Positions 1 to 11,180 of a stretch of 64,000 nucleotides of DNA are shown here, one piece after another. The position numbers were made by a program, and so were the translations under genes. Origin of the DNA: Stictocephala bisonia (lineage: Eukaryota > Arthropoda > Insecta > Hemiptera > Membracidae); assembly GCA_035578905.1 (NCBI GenBank), contig JAQJVL010000248.1:91001-155000 (forward strand), written 5' to 3'. The notes beneath the pieces were generated by a model. That model had not been told where the DNA came from and ran no database searches. It saw nothing but the letters and a program-made list of their open reading frames with translations. Each line of letters opens with the position of its first letter. Position 1 is the stretch's first letter.

Positions 1-535
1 CTGAGTGTCAGGCTTGTCAGTTAGCTGAAAATCAGACCAACACTACGTGGTTCGGATTCCACGTAAAGGTTTAGGTCCCATAGTTGCACCTGGCTATTGG
101 GCTATAATAAATAGTCCTTTCTGAGCCAGTCGAACTCAGATAGTAACAATGACTACACTCGTTCATCTACACTCATTCACCTCTCATATTGGCCCATATC
201 TCTATGATCGGCGTCTTAGAGATGAATAATAAAATAACGAATTATGAATCATTTTGCTACAACCAATTTTTCTTAATTCTTATTCGTTTAAAAGAAAATG
301 TAACACGCAATAATGTTATATGTTTTTATGTTTTTTTTTTTCATAGTAATACAGCTGTCAACAGCTTTTTTCTAACAATTGAAACGTTTCTGCTTTAACA
401 AATATGGTTATTTTTAGTGGATCGTTCATGTCATTTTAGCAAGCAAAACTCTGATAAAAAAACAAATAAAACTGACGCTTAATTGTGTGGTCGCCTATTT
501 GAACACTAATAAAAAGATAAATTAATTCAAATATA
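1..535. other. AT-rich, no gene seen
   Basis: I see no gene here. One exact 20-bp segment (211-230, beginning GCGTCTTAGAG) recurs at 60962-60981, just before the 118-bp tandem array, so this stretch probably contains part of a dispersed repeat. Confidence 0.4.
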
Positions 536-541
536 TTTATT
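536..541 (-). promoter_or_regulatory. Candidate poly(A) signal AATAAA
   Basis: The plus-strand TTTATT reads AATAAA on the minus strand. It lies 58 bp beyond the stop codon of the candidate exon at 599-874, a normal spacing for a short animal 3' UTR. In AT-rich DNA this hexamer is common by chance, so it is only supporting evidence for that exon. Confidence 0.3.
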
Positions 542-598
542 GTTTCTTGCAAGATTTCCTTTAATCTCGATCTGTTCTACGATGTCCACAATTAGCCA

Positions 599-874
599 CT
601 ATAGCGAGCAGCTGATTCTAACCGCTACACTAGCGCTCACGACGGTCACCACCACAACCACTGTGTTTATTATTACCATGACAACAAGCAGACAGACATT
701 GATTTTCATATGTTTGCTGTAGTAGTGCGGGCTGTTGGCTTTGCTCCACTCAGAGCTCTGTATCAGAGGAAATGCGTGCTCTATAATAATAATATCTGGG
801 TTGTTTCCGGTGTACACTCTACTCTCCAAATCACAGCACACTAACCACTGTCCTGATATGATTTCCTGATCTAA
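599..874 (-). CDS. Candidate terminal exon of an unrecognised membrane protein
   Basis: I do not recognise this protein. An open frame of 91 codons ends in TAG at 599-601 and can begin just after a CAG at 875-877, which would be a phase-0 splice acceptor. The first half is polar (it includes WLVCCDLESRVYTGNNPD). The second half has a strongly hydrophobic stretch (VCLLVVMVIINTVVVVVTVV), consistent with one membrane span near the C terminus. Base composition is richer in G and C than the flanks, and a minus-strand AATAAA follows 58 bp downstream. Against it: the tract before the acceptor is poor in pyrimidines, no upstream exon was found, and the same segment is partly open on the other strand. 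Any upstream exon would lie beyond the tandem arrays or outside the window. Confidence 0.33.
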   Translation of the reverse strand, partial: LDQEIISGQWLVCCDLESRVYTGNNPDIIIIEHAFPLIQSSEWSKANSPHYYSKHMKINVCLLVVMVIINTVVVVVTVVSASVAVRISCSL

Positions 875-941
875 CTGAGGCCTACCAAGTAAGTTCTTTT
901 TCTTAAGCACATAGGTTATCTTACACTCTAGTTGCAAGTAA

Positions 942-1660
942 TAAACTATATATTTGTATAACTATTGTAAATAGGAAGTTATTGCCATACGTATTTAGTT
1001 TTTGATGCTAAGTAGTTCATTTCACATTAGACTTTATTCTTTCAACTACACATCAATTAATAGTGATTTCTTATTTCTTTGACCATCATTCTGTATTTGT
1101 TTATATGATTAATTGACAAAAACAAATAATTTTATGGAAGAATGGCCACATTTTCAAATTGATAACGCTATTTCTGGAATAGTAAGTGTTTATACGTGGT
1201 TATCAATAAATCAGTTAATTTATTGTCTGAGTAAAATTTGTATGATTAAAAAAAATAATATAGAAAGAAAAATAACAATTACCAGTCGAATGACTATAAG
1301 ACTTATACGTTTTGTCCATCGTTATTTTTTAATTATTGAACAAATATTCTTTTAAGAATCGTGTGATTTTGATAACGGTCGTATTATAACTTTACAATAA
1401 TTCGATTGTAATAAAAGGGAATAAACATTATCGTTTCATTTGTTATGAAATCAAATACAGAAAATAATCTCTTTAGTTTGTAAGATTTTAAAATACTTTT
1501 AATGTATTTAATTTAGAAATTATACATATAAACTAATCAAGAAGTGACTAGTGAAAAGAAGGTATACTAAATGGCGTTGAAAATGTAACAAATATACGTA
1601 CTTAGAAATTTAGAAAAAAAATTAAAATCTTGTGTTTATGCAGCGATCTTTCTTAACACT
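942..1660. other. AT-rich spacer, nothing recognised
   Basis: No coding pattern, TIR or tandem unit was seen before the 92-bp array begins. Confidence 0.4.
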
Positions 1661-1667
1661 AAATAGT

Positions 1668-3135
1668 ACAGCTATCCACAAGTAACTTACATGCCCCACT
1701 TCTTCAGTTAAAACAGTATCAACTCACTCAAGAACTAAAACAGCAATCACCCTTATTTATTAGTTGTCCACAAGTAACTTACATGCCCCATTTCATCAGT
1801 TAAAACAGTATCAACTTACTCAAGAACTAAAACAGCAATCACCCTTATTAATTAGTTGTCCACAAGTAACTTACATGCCCCACTTCTTCAGTTAAAACAG
1901 TATCAACTCACTCAAGAACTAAAACAGCAATCACCCTTATTAATTAGTTGTCCACAAGTAACTTACATGCCCCACTTCATCAGTTAAAACAGTATCAACT
2001 TACTCAAGAACTAAAACAGCAATCACCCTTATTAATTAGTTGTCCACAAGTCACTTACATGCCCCACTTCATCAGTTAAAACAGTATCAACTTACTCAAG
2101 AACTAAAACAGCAATCACCCTTATTAATTAGTTGTCCACAAGTAACTTACATGTCCCACTTCTTCAGTTAAAACAGTATCAACTCACTCAAGAACTAAAA
2201 CAGCAATCACCCTTATTAATTAGTTGTCCACAAGTCATTACATGTCTCACATATACAGTTAAAGCAGTATCAACTTATTAAAGCGCTAAAACATCGTTCT
2301 TCTTTATTAATTAGTTGTTCACAAGTCATTACATGTCTCACATATAGAGTTAGAGCAGTATCAACTTACTCAACTGCTAAAACATTGTTCTTCCTTATTA
2401 ATTAGTTGTTCACAAGTCATTACATGCCTCACATATAGAGTTAAAGCAGTATCGTCTTACTCAAGTGCTAAAACATCATTCTTCCTTATTAATTGCTTGT
2501 CCAAAAGCCATTACATGCCCCACTTATAGAGTTAAAGCAGTATCAACTTAATCAAGTGCTAAAACATCGTTCTTCCTTATTAATTAACTGTTCACAAGCC
2601 ATTACATGCCTCACTTATTGAGTTAAAGCAGTATCGTCTTACTCAAGTGCTAAAACATCATTTTTCCTTATTAATTGATTGTCCAAAAGCCATTACATGC
2701 CCCACTTATAGAGTTAAAGCAGTATCAACTTAATCAAGTGCTAAAACATCGTTCTTCCTTATTAATTAAGTGCTAAAACATCATTCTTCCTTATTAATTA
2801 GTTGTTCACAAGCCATTACATGTCTCACATATAGAGATAATGCAGTATCGTCTTACTTAAGTGCTAAAACATCTTTCTCCCTTACTAATTAGTTATCAAC
2901 AAGCCACTTACATGCCTGACTTCTAGATTTTAAGCAGTATCAACTTGCTCAGTTCTGCTAAAACAATATCCCTTATTAGTTAATTGTCCACAAGCCATTT
3001 ACATGCCCCACTTATAGAGTTAAAGCAGTATCAACATAATTTAGGGCAAAATATCACACTTACATATTAATTAACTGTCCAAAAGTATCTTACATGCCTC
3101 ATATTAAATTGCTATTAACATACTCAAGTGTAAAA
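1668..3135. repeat. 92/91-bp tandem array, about 16 units
   Basis: Successive units share a core resembling CACAAGTAACTTACATGCC. Core positions at 1681, 1773, 1865, 1957, 2049, 2141 and 2233 give an exact 92-bp period. From 2233 the units switch to a second subfamily (AGTCATTACATG) with a 91-bp period (2324, 2415, 2506, 2597, 2688, then 2902, 2993, 3084). One step is 123 bp (2688 to 2811) because a 32-bp internal segment is duplicated. The first seven units are nearly identical and the right-hand units are progressively diverged, so homogenisation was recent at the left end. No ORF is maintained. Confidence 0.93.
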
Positions 3136-3189
3136 AATCACGTCCGTTAATGAGTTATACCCCAAGATGACAAAATATCAACTAATTAG

Positions 3190-4070
3190 CTCTAAGTGCC
3201 CAATCCCACTCTTTCTCACTTAGTTCACTATACTTATGTCCTTTTCACGCCTTATTATATTATATTGTAGACGGGAAACGATACCGACTAATTATTGAAG
3301 TGGCAATTACCGTAAATGCCATACTTGGATGTTATTGAAGTACCAGTTTTAGCTATCCCTCACTTAGTATGTTATTGTCATGTCATTTTCACACACAACG
3401 AAAATACACCGTAGACTGAAAACAATATCGACTAATTATTGAAGTGGCAATTAGCGTAAATCCCTTACTTGGACGTTATTGAAGTGTTAGTTTTAACTAT
3501 CCCTCACATAGGTTGTTATTGCCAAGTCCTTCTCACACATAACGAAAATACACCCTAGATTGGAAACAACATCGACTAATTATTGAAGTATCAATTACTG
3601 CAAATCCCTTATTTAGATTTGAAGTGTCAGTTTTTACTCTCTCTCAGTATGTTATTGTCATGTTATTTTCACACACAACGAAAATACACCGTAGAATGAA
3701 AACAATATCGACTAATTATTGAAGTGGCAATTAGTGTAAATCCCTTACTTGGACGTTATTGAAGTGCCAGTTTTTACTCTCCCTCACTTAGTATGTTATT
3801 GTCATGTCCTTTTCACACATAACGAAAATACACCCTAGACTGGAAACGCTATCGACTAGTTATATTGAAGTGGTAGTTACCGCAAATCCCTTATTTAGAT
3901 TTTATTGAAGTGCCAGTTTTTACTCTCCCTCACTTAGTTTGTTATTGTCATGTCCTTTTTACAGATAACTAAAATATAATCTTGATGGGAAACAATATCA
4001 ATTAATTACTGAAGTTGTTATCACTTATTTAGTAATTCATAAGTTTATTTCACACCTCACTAATATATAG
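3190..4070. repeat. About 144-bp tandem array, about 6 units
   Basis: The core CGACTAATTATTGAAGTGG recurs at about 3285, 3429, 3573, 3709, 3853 and 3999, giving periods of 144, 144, 136, 144 and 146 bp. A second landmark, TTGTCATGTCCTTTTCACAC, repeats in step. This array is unrelated by eye to the 92-bp array, which it follows after only about 50 bp. Confidence 0.88.
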
Positions 4071-4074
4071 GTCT

Positions 4075-4920
4075 ACTTTAGGCTGGGTGCAGTGTTAACT
4101 AATTAATTAATTAAGTGCCTAACCCCACTCTCCATTTCGTATTTTGTTATTGTTATATGCTTTTAAGCCTCTCGTATATATATTCTTTTACTTATAATAT
4201 TTCTCTTAAACTATTTTCAATAGTTATTAATGATTTTACTCTCCTTCTATTTATGATATATTTCAGATGTTTTCCCCTTTTGCCTCCATAAGAAAACCTT
4301 TCTTATGATCATTAAAATTTAGGTTACGTAAAATTCACTGTTCTTTACGGCCGACGTCATAACAGACGAATGTCGATGTTTGTTATTGCAGACAAGTGAT
4401 TGCTAGCTATTGTAGTAGTCTGAAGTGTCAACACAGTCAACTGGCATCAAATACCGTAATGAACAATCACAGTAAGCAAACCTTCATAAGGGGGATCTTT
4501 CCGTTGTGAAGTAGAACAACACTCTTCTATAATATAGATTTAAACAAGAATTAGAATGGTAATTAATGATCATATATAAAAGAAAGTGTAGGATTCTTGA
4601 TATAGGAACCAAATACAAGAGTCGATTGAAATACATTAAACCTAGGCCATGAAGTCCTGAAGTGAATAGTTCATACATTAGTGCCAAGAAATGTAGCAGT
4701 AGATATTCGATATCTATTGATACTGTGTTTGAAAATCAAATGAGGAATTTTGTAAAAGCATTAATGGTGATCCAAGATGTTCATGATTGAAAATTAGAAG
4801 TCTGTTGGTGCTACGTGTTTTGAATGTTGAATAGTCAACATTATTGTGATCTTGTGACGCACAATTACTAAATATCATAATTAGTAATTACGATAGGTAC
4901 ACTTCATGACTTGTGCTGTT
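4075..4920. other. AT-rich spacer, nothing recognised
   Basis: No gene or repeat structure was identified between the 144-bp array and the direct repeat at 4928. Confidence 0.35.
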
Positions 4921-4927
4921 TCGATGG

Positions 4928-4989
4928 AATCAGCGCCTTCAATATCACAGAGGCATGAAGTCCGGAAGACTTCTCGTGACTCGCCGACT
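4928..4989 (+). repeat. 62-bp direct repeat, copy 1
   Basis: It begins AATCAGCGCCTTCAATATC and ends CGCCGACT, and matches 5560-5621 with only a few differences. The pair brackets about 570 bp that include a tRNA-like sequence. Confidence 0.75.
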
Positions 4990-5421
4990 TTACTTTTTGG
5001 TGGTGTTAAATTATACATATTTTCCACTTAGAAAACGACCTTTTAAATGCACTGGTGCGATGCCAGTGAGATGCAAAGAGTGGTGCAAGTTCCCCACTGT
5101 GTAGTTCAATTTAAAAGTTGTCATGGCAACCAGAGCGATAGGCCGCGTGCTAACGGTGGAATAGCAAGCTTCCCCCCATTTTACGTCATTATCAGCAGGT
5201 TGGTATGAATAACAACAACGAATAAAGCTTAGAACGATTAAATTGAATCATTATTTAGTATTCAATTAACAATTAAAAATATCATTCACACAATGAATAA
5301 ATGATATAAACAATAAAGAACATTTTAAACAAACTTGTGCAGTTCATTACAGATATGATGTTCAACTAAACACTGTACCGGAAGTTGAACACTTGAAGGC
5401 GGAAGTTAGTCACGGCCGTGA

Positions 5422-5490
5422 AGTAAGGTAGCTCAGCGGTGGAAAGATTCCCTTACAACTCCTACACTATCCGGGTCAATTATAGTTATT
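5422..5490 (+). other. tRNA-like Pol III promoter (possible SINE head)
   Basis: A box-A-like TAGCTCAGCGG (5429-5439) is followed exactly 44 bp later by a box-B-like GGGTCAATTAT (5473), the spacing of a tRNA gene. The acceptor stem does not pair and the arms do not fold as a canonical tRNA, so this is more likely a SINE head or a tRNA pseudogene. It lies between the two 62-bp direct repeats. Confidence 0.4.
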
Positions 5491-5559
5491 TTTACGGGTT
5501 AATATGGCAAGTAACGTTTTGTTTCATTAATTATACAATTTTTGATCGAATTTCAGTAG

Positions 5560-5621
5560 AATCAGCGCCTTCAATATCACAGAGGCATGACGTGCAGAAT
5601 ACTTCTCGTGACTAGCCGACT
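5560..5621 (+). repeat. 62-bp direct repeat, copy 2
   Basis: This matches 4928-4989 in the same orientation. It could be the flank of an insertion, or parts of two copies of one dispersed repeat; I cannot tell which. Confidence 0.75.
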
Positions 5622-5639
5622 GTAACATAGTAATCTGTT

Positions 5640-6600
5640 CATTATAAATAACATTGCATCATAAGAAGACGTGTTTTATGTCCGACCCTTCCCACTTAGA
5701 TTGCCGATTGAATCGCATCAATAGGTGTAATTATTGAAACGCATCGTTAAAGGTGTTAGTACAAATATATGTCTGAGACTTGTGGTGGGGGGAGTGCTGT
5801 ATAAGTTCAGGTTGGGATGGAGAATTGCAGTGTTCTACATTCAGATGAAACCATAGTCTCTTTAGAATTGGTAGGCCTTCACCAAGTAGTTTGCAAATAC
5901 AAGTGGCATAACAAAACAGTAAGTTTATAAACAACTAAAAATAGCTCATAAAATTCAAATTTAGTTAACATTATCTGTTGATTCTAAAAATATTTAACAC
6001 ATAAATATTTTATAATACAAATTTAAAACCGTACAAATATACTACAAATATAAAACATTCAAAATTAGCTTGAACGAATTCAACTTATTCTAAAAATAAA
6101 ATAAAAATTGTAATTTGTAATTAAAAAAAAATTAAATCCTAAAATTGTAATTAAAAAAATTATTAATTTAAAATTGAAATTGTATGCATGGAAAATTGGC
6201 CCCCTATGATTATTTTAAAAAGTTATCCCAAAATATCTTATGTTGCAAAGTTTAATTTAATTTTAATTTTGATTAATTGTGATTTAATTCATTTAAATTC
6301 AATTCATTTATTGGTAATATTCTCATACAATTTACAAACCGTTTAAAATTTTTCATCACTCTAGTGAAACGCTATTATTTGATAGATATACTCTAAGTTT
6401 TCTCTAATTTTACTACAATAGTATTTTTAATTACAATAAGTAAATTTAAATAACAATGAGTTTTAATAAATATAACCAAAACAAAACAGTTACAAATAAA
6501 TAACAATAATTAAACTACAATAACAGACCAAACAACAGACTCTTACAGTACACAGAAAATACAACAAGTGAAAAGGATACAGCAGCTTAAATATAACAAT
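5640..6600. other. Very AT-rich stretch downstream of a CR1-like 3' end
   Basis: No gene was seen. The part nearest 6600 may be the 3' untranslated end of the minus-strand CR1-like element. No terminal microsatellite or poly(A) marks its end. Confidence 0.35.
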
Positions 6601-6611
6601 AGTAGCTTTAT

Positions 6612-7109
6612 AATATATAGTAATGGCATAAAAGAATAAACTTTGAATTAATTGAAGAGAAATAAATCAACCTTCTGGTCTGAATGGGCAAACAACGACT
6701 GATTTTATAACACTTAAGTAGTGCTAGCCTAAGGTTTCTTGTCAACCGTTCATTATGAAAAGAATTCAATATTTGAATCTATGAAAATCGCCAAGTGTTT
6801 TACACAATTCACAAAGTGCAAACCTTCACACTTACAAGTAGTTTGTTCAATAAAACAATTATGATTGTGACAGACTAATTTGATATTTCTAATTACATTA
6901 ACATTGAATCTACATCTAGGATTTCTAAAAATAATTGATTTTGTCTTTATACTTTTTAATTTAATTGAATTATTAAAGAAATATTTTGTTAATAGGTTCA
7001 GATCACTTTACATGAGTTTGAGTCCTATACTTAAAGCTTTATGTACTATGTAACAAATATTGTCATCTGCATATTGTATTATTTTACTATTCTTTTTCAA
7101 ATTAATATA
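6612..7109 (-). pseudogene. RT C-terminal part of the CR1-like element (YADD motif)
   Basis: Minus-strand translation resumes just after the palindromic insert with INLKKNSKIIQYADD. YADD (7062-7073) is the second catalytic aspartate pair of reverse transcriptases. After one stop it continues through a segment resembling the region downstream of the active site, with landmarks NNSIKLKSIKTKSIIF and KHLAIFIDSNIEF (compare the family pattern LNxxKTKxxxF ... KYLGVxIDxxL). A further block in another frame (RLTRNLRLALLKCYK ... RLIYFSSINSKF) resembles the thumb region. Frameshifts and stops make it non-functional. The upstream half lies at 8158-8916. Confidence 0.85.
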
Positions 7110-8157
7110 CAGGGTGTGTTTTTTAAATTGTGATCCTGGAAACCATTAGTCTGACAAAAACTTTAAAGGGGAAGGAAACCTTACTTTGTTTTTAGAGACA
7201 ATTAAAAATACATATTTCAAAATTTAAAAAATGGCCGCCATTTTCCAATATGGTGGTCAACTTTGTTTTTTCTTAAGGAACAACCTATATTTTACGATAG
7301 TTTTAGATATAAATTGTAATTTTAAAAGTGTTTTGTTCTTAGTATTTTTTCAATATTTTGTTTATTAACGTAGATATGAGAACTCAAAATGTTCAAATTC
7401 CTTATAGAGCTTACCAGTGAAATAAATTTGTTTAAAAATTTACATACTAAAATATTTTATTTTCAAACATTACAAAAACATTTGGAAAATGTATTCCTAG
7501 CTATTCTTTTTCGTGATTTGACAGTATTAAATTATAATACAGGGAGATTTAAAGAAATTTGTTACATAAATTGATGTTGGCAGCACTGTTACCATTATCA
7601 AGTGTTTAAGGCAACTTCCAATACATATTGACAGCTGTATTGGAAGTTGTGTTAAATATCTGATAATGGTAACAGTGCTGCCAACATAAATTTATATTTG
7701 ACAAAATAGTAACACATTTCTTTAAATTTCTGTACATTATAATTTAATACACTACTTTGTCAAATCATGAAAAAAATAGCTAGGCATACATTTTCCAAAT
7801 GTTTGTTGTAATGCTTGCAGATTAAATCATTTTTTAAGTTGTATATAGAAAACAAATATTTTATTTCAATGGTAAGCTCCATAAGGAATCTGAACATTTT
7901 GAGCTCTCATATCTATGTTATTAAGCAAAATATCGGAAAACTACCAGGAATAAATAAGTCTTAAAATTATAAAATATAGGGTGTTCAATAAGAAAAAAAG
8001 TTGACTGCCATATTGGAAAATGGCGGCCATTTTTCAAAATTTGAAATATGTATTTTTAATTGTCTCCAAAAACAAGGTAAGGTTCTCCATTTAACGTTTT
8101 TTGTCAGAATATGGTTTCCAAGATCACAATGGTGGTCCATTTGAAAAAGACACCCTG
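7110..8157. mobile_element. Palindromic mariner-like foldback element (1048 bp)
   Basis: The element runs from CAGGGTGTG to CACCCTG and is flanked by TA on both sides (7108-7109 and 8158-8159). Its halves form one long imperfect inverted repeat, with arms of about 500 bp meeting near 7630. The inner arms carry GTTGGCAGCACTGTTACC and its complement. TIR sequence and TA duplication place it with Tc1/mariner-type non-autonomous elements; no transposase is present. It sits inside the RT gene of the CR1-like element, exactly between the codons for NIY and INL. With one TA removed the RT frame is continuous, so it arrived after the retrotransposon. Confidence 0.9.
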
Positions 8158-8916
8158 TATATGTTAAAAAGGATAGGTGATAGAATACTCCCTTGAACTA
8201 AACCACATTTTTGATGAGTACAGTCACTAATGATTGGGCCTATTGATGTACATACCTTTCTGCCTATAAAATAGTTTTTGAAAAAAGTGTACAATTTTCA
8301 CAAATACCAATATCTGACAATGTCTTCAACATTAAGTCATAATTTACCAAATCAAAAGCTTTTGTGAGATCTGTTTTTACTGCAATTACATATTTATTGC
8401 CATTTAAAGCTTCACATATATCATTTGTTAAAATTTCAAGTAGATCTATTGTTGATCTGTTTTGTATAAATCCAAATTGGTTTTTACTAATTATTTCATT
8501 TTTCAAAAGATATATATATTTAATTGCTGATTAATATAATGTTCTAATATTTTTGTTAGAACTGACATTGAACCTATATTAATTGAGATCCCTTTTACTA
8601 CCATTTTTTAAAATAGGCCTAATATGAGTCACCTTAATCTGCTCTGGTATAATACCAGAATGCATTATTCTTTTAATTAAATGAAGTAATATCAATTTCA
8701 AGTAGGCAATGTTATTAATAACGTCTTTAGGCCTTATGTTGACAGGCCCAGCCGAAGGTTGTACATTAAATTTACTTAAAGCCAAATACAAAAGTTCTTC
8801 ATTAATGGATATAAGGTTCATACTTAGTTTATTACCTATTTTATAGTTGCCATTAGCTCTCAGCTATGTCAAAAGCTTGTCCTGACATTTCGTCATTTAT
8901 AGTTTGTATTGTATGT
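8158..8916 (-). pseudogene. RT N-terminal and central part of the CR1-like element
   Basis: Minus-strand frames give, in order: the palm-entry region (SAGPVNIRPKD; GIIPEQIKVTHIRPILKNGS), RT blocks 2-4 (NQFGFIQNRSTIDLL; VKTDLTKAFDLVNYD, whose Asp is the first catalytic acidic residue) and block 5 (CGLVQGSILSPILFNIY). The last motif is interrupted at its end by the foldback element, and the YADD block follows on its far side. The upstream edge (KHTIQTINDEMSGQAFDIAES) is a short linker that joins in frame to 11870-12033 once the TTAA insert is removed. At least two frameshifts and several stops are present. Confidence 0.87.
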
Positions 8917-9029
8917 TTAACCCTTAACTAAACTGGTGAATGTTGGTAACACTCATACACTGGTGAGGTCACTATTGACCCCAACTTTAATTCGGGGGTA
9001 AATAATTATAAATAATTGTTTTTCTATAA

Positions 9030-9965
9030 AGATTATTTATTTTATAGTTTATACAAGTATAAAGAGAATTGGGTAGATATGCTAAGAGCCGAGGGTGTAG
9101 ACAAGAAGTTTGATGAATTCCATAGTCCGTTAACGTGTTTGTTTGACACAGCATTTCCTAAATCAAAAAAGAAAATTAAAAACAGAAATCTTACCAAAAT
9201 TACCTTAAGTGAAGACCTACTAAAAATCAGGGATTAACTTTTCTTTCTGTACAAAAAAAGCTAAAGATTTTTTACTTATAGTACTTATTTTACTTATATT
9301 ATTTATTTTACTTATTTACTTATATTACTTAAGAAGGAAAGCTTATTATCGAAAAATGATTAAAGAAATGAAATCAACTATAGTTCTTGAGAAAATAAAC
9401 TGTGCAGAAAATAAACCTACGACTATTTTGAATATTGTAAACACCAATAAAGGGTTAAAAAAAGAAAGTCCAAATGGAATCAGCCTTGAGTGTGAGGATG
9501 GGAAAATTGTTGAAAACCCAATCATTGTCCCAATACTTTGTTGAAATTGGAAACAAAGGTAACCAAGCACACCAGCTCTATTAGGCCCACAATTGGGACA
9601 AATAATTCCTTATTCTTCAATCCCACTTCTGTATCAGAAATAGAGGGAATTCTTCAACAACTGAAGAACAAGAATACTGCGGGAGTTGATGAAATTCCCC
9701 CATGACATTGAAGGAATTTTCGATGTTACTTGCAAAGTCCTCTGTCTCATTTAATAAACTACTCATTTTTAAATGGCCAATTTCCTAGCTCATTACAATT
9801 GGCAGTAGTAAAACTCATATTTAAGAAAGGAGATCAGAAAGTTGCGAAATCTACAGACCAATTTCCATCCTGCCAACCTTGTAAAAAATTTTAGAAAAGG
9901 CCGTTTTGGTAAGACTCTAGAGTTTTCTGCAGAAACATGCAACAATTTTTCAGGACCAAAATGGT

Positions 9966-10009
<44 letters not shown>

Positions 10010-11180
10010 ACCACGAGCACACATTTTTCTCTTATCAACGGCATAGTGCGAGAGTTGAACTAAAAAAAAAACGTTCTCTGGGCTTGTTTTTTTATTTAAG
10101 AAATTCGATACGGTCGACCATGATCTACTGTTGGATAATCTAAACTTCATTGGAATCAGAGGGGTGACTCTTGATTGGGTCTCATCCTTTCTACATGGAA
10201 GAAACCAGTTCGTAGAAATACCAGAGATGGATAGCAGTGGTTGTCTTAGGCGTTTCAGGTCCTCCGAGGCCTCAGTAAAGAGGGGGGTTCCTCAGAGGTC
10301 CGTTGTAGTTCCCGTGCTATTTCTTATCAATGATATTCTCTCATGTACATCAAGGGCCAGAATTTTTCTACTTGCGCATGACACCTCCTTGACAGTTTGC
10401 AGTCCCTCATCAAAGAAACTTGAGCAAATCTCGTTTCTAGAATCAAACAGTCTTATTCAGTGGTTTGACGAAAACCATGAAAATTAATGCCGAAAAACGC
10501 AGATTTTGAATTTTCCCATCTCAAACAAATCCTCAATAGACCCTAGTATATCCGTCTTAATTGATCAAACCCTAATCCATTCATCAGAAACTGTTAAATT
10601 CCTGGGAGTATTTCTGGATGACAACGTGAATTTCTATGAGCACATAAATTATGTCATCCGCAAAGTTAGCGCTGTCCTGTTTGTTATACGTATACTAGCT
10701 AGAAAAGCCCCTTTGGAGGTTTTTTCGGCTTATTATGGCTTAATACTGTATATCCCCTTCAGTCCTATGCACTTTCAATATGGGGCTCTGAGAATCAAAG
10801 ACACAATATCTGTTCAAATTACAAAAGAAGGCCATAAGAGTCAAGTTTTCGCTCAACCAACGTCAATCTTGTAAAGACCACTTCCACTCATCAACAATTT
10901 TAACCCTACCATCATCATATATTTTGCAGACCCTCACCTTCGTAAAACAAAATTTGCCAGATTTTCATGTTAGGACTCCTTGCAAATACCCCGTACGCTC
11001 TTCCAACAACTGTATCATCCCTAAGCATTCCACTTCATTCTTTCAACGTTACCTCCTATACAACGGAATCAATTCAACAGTCTTCCCCTCCATCTAAAGT
11101 TAGAGCCGACCCTCTCGAAGTTCAAAAGACAGCTCAAGTCGATTTAAATGCAACAAGCATGCTACAGCGTCCGTGATTTT
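9030..11180 (+). pseudogene. 5'-truncated Jockey-like non-LTR retrotransposon, RT remnant
   Basis: Consecutive plus-strand frames encode the pre-RT linker (ENWVDMLRAEGVDKKFDEF; CLFDTAFPKSKKK), the RT entry region (SVSEIEGILQQLKNKNTAG; LQLAVVKLIFKKGDQ), block 4 (FKKFDTVDHDLLLDNL with LDWVSSFLHGRNQF), a block-5-like segment (VKRGVPQRSVV), a degenerate active site (LLAHDTSLTV instead of FADDTSL) and the thumb (VKFLGVFLDDNVNFYEHI). No endonuclease precedes it, so it is 5' truncated, and it has many frameshifts and stops. The catalytic ADD is changed to AHD. It lies within the piggyBac-like element in opposite orientation to the CR1-like host element, and is the youngest layer at this point. Confidence 0.85.
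9971..10008 (+). repeat. Internal A38 homopolymer within the RT remnant
   Basis: Thirty-eight consecutive A residues sit where the conserved RT block would read GFRKxxSTxT. The coding match continues immediately downstream (TTSTHFSLING). This is therefore an expanded A-tract inside coding sequence, not a 3' poly(A) tail. Confidence 0.9.

Noticed and set aside
7573..7687. Hairpin around 7630 as a microRNA precursor
   Set aside because: It is the centre of a palindromic transposable element with arms of about 500 bp and needs no RNA gene to explain it.
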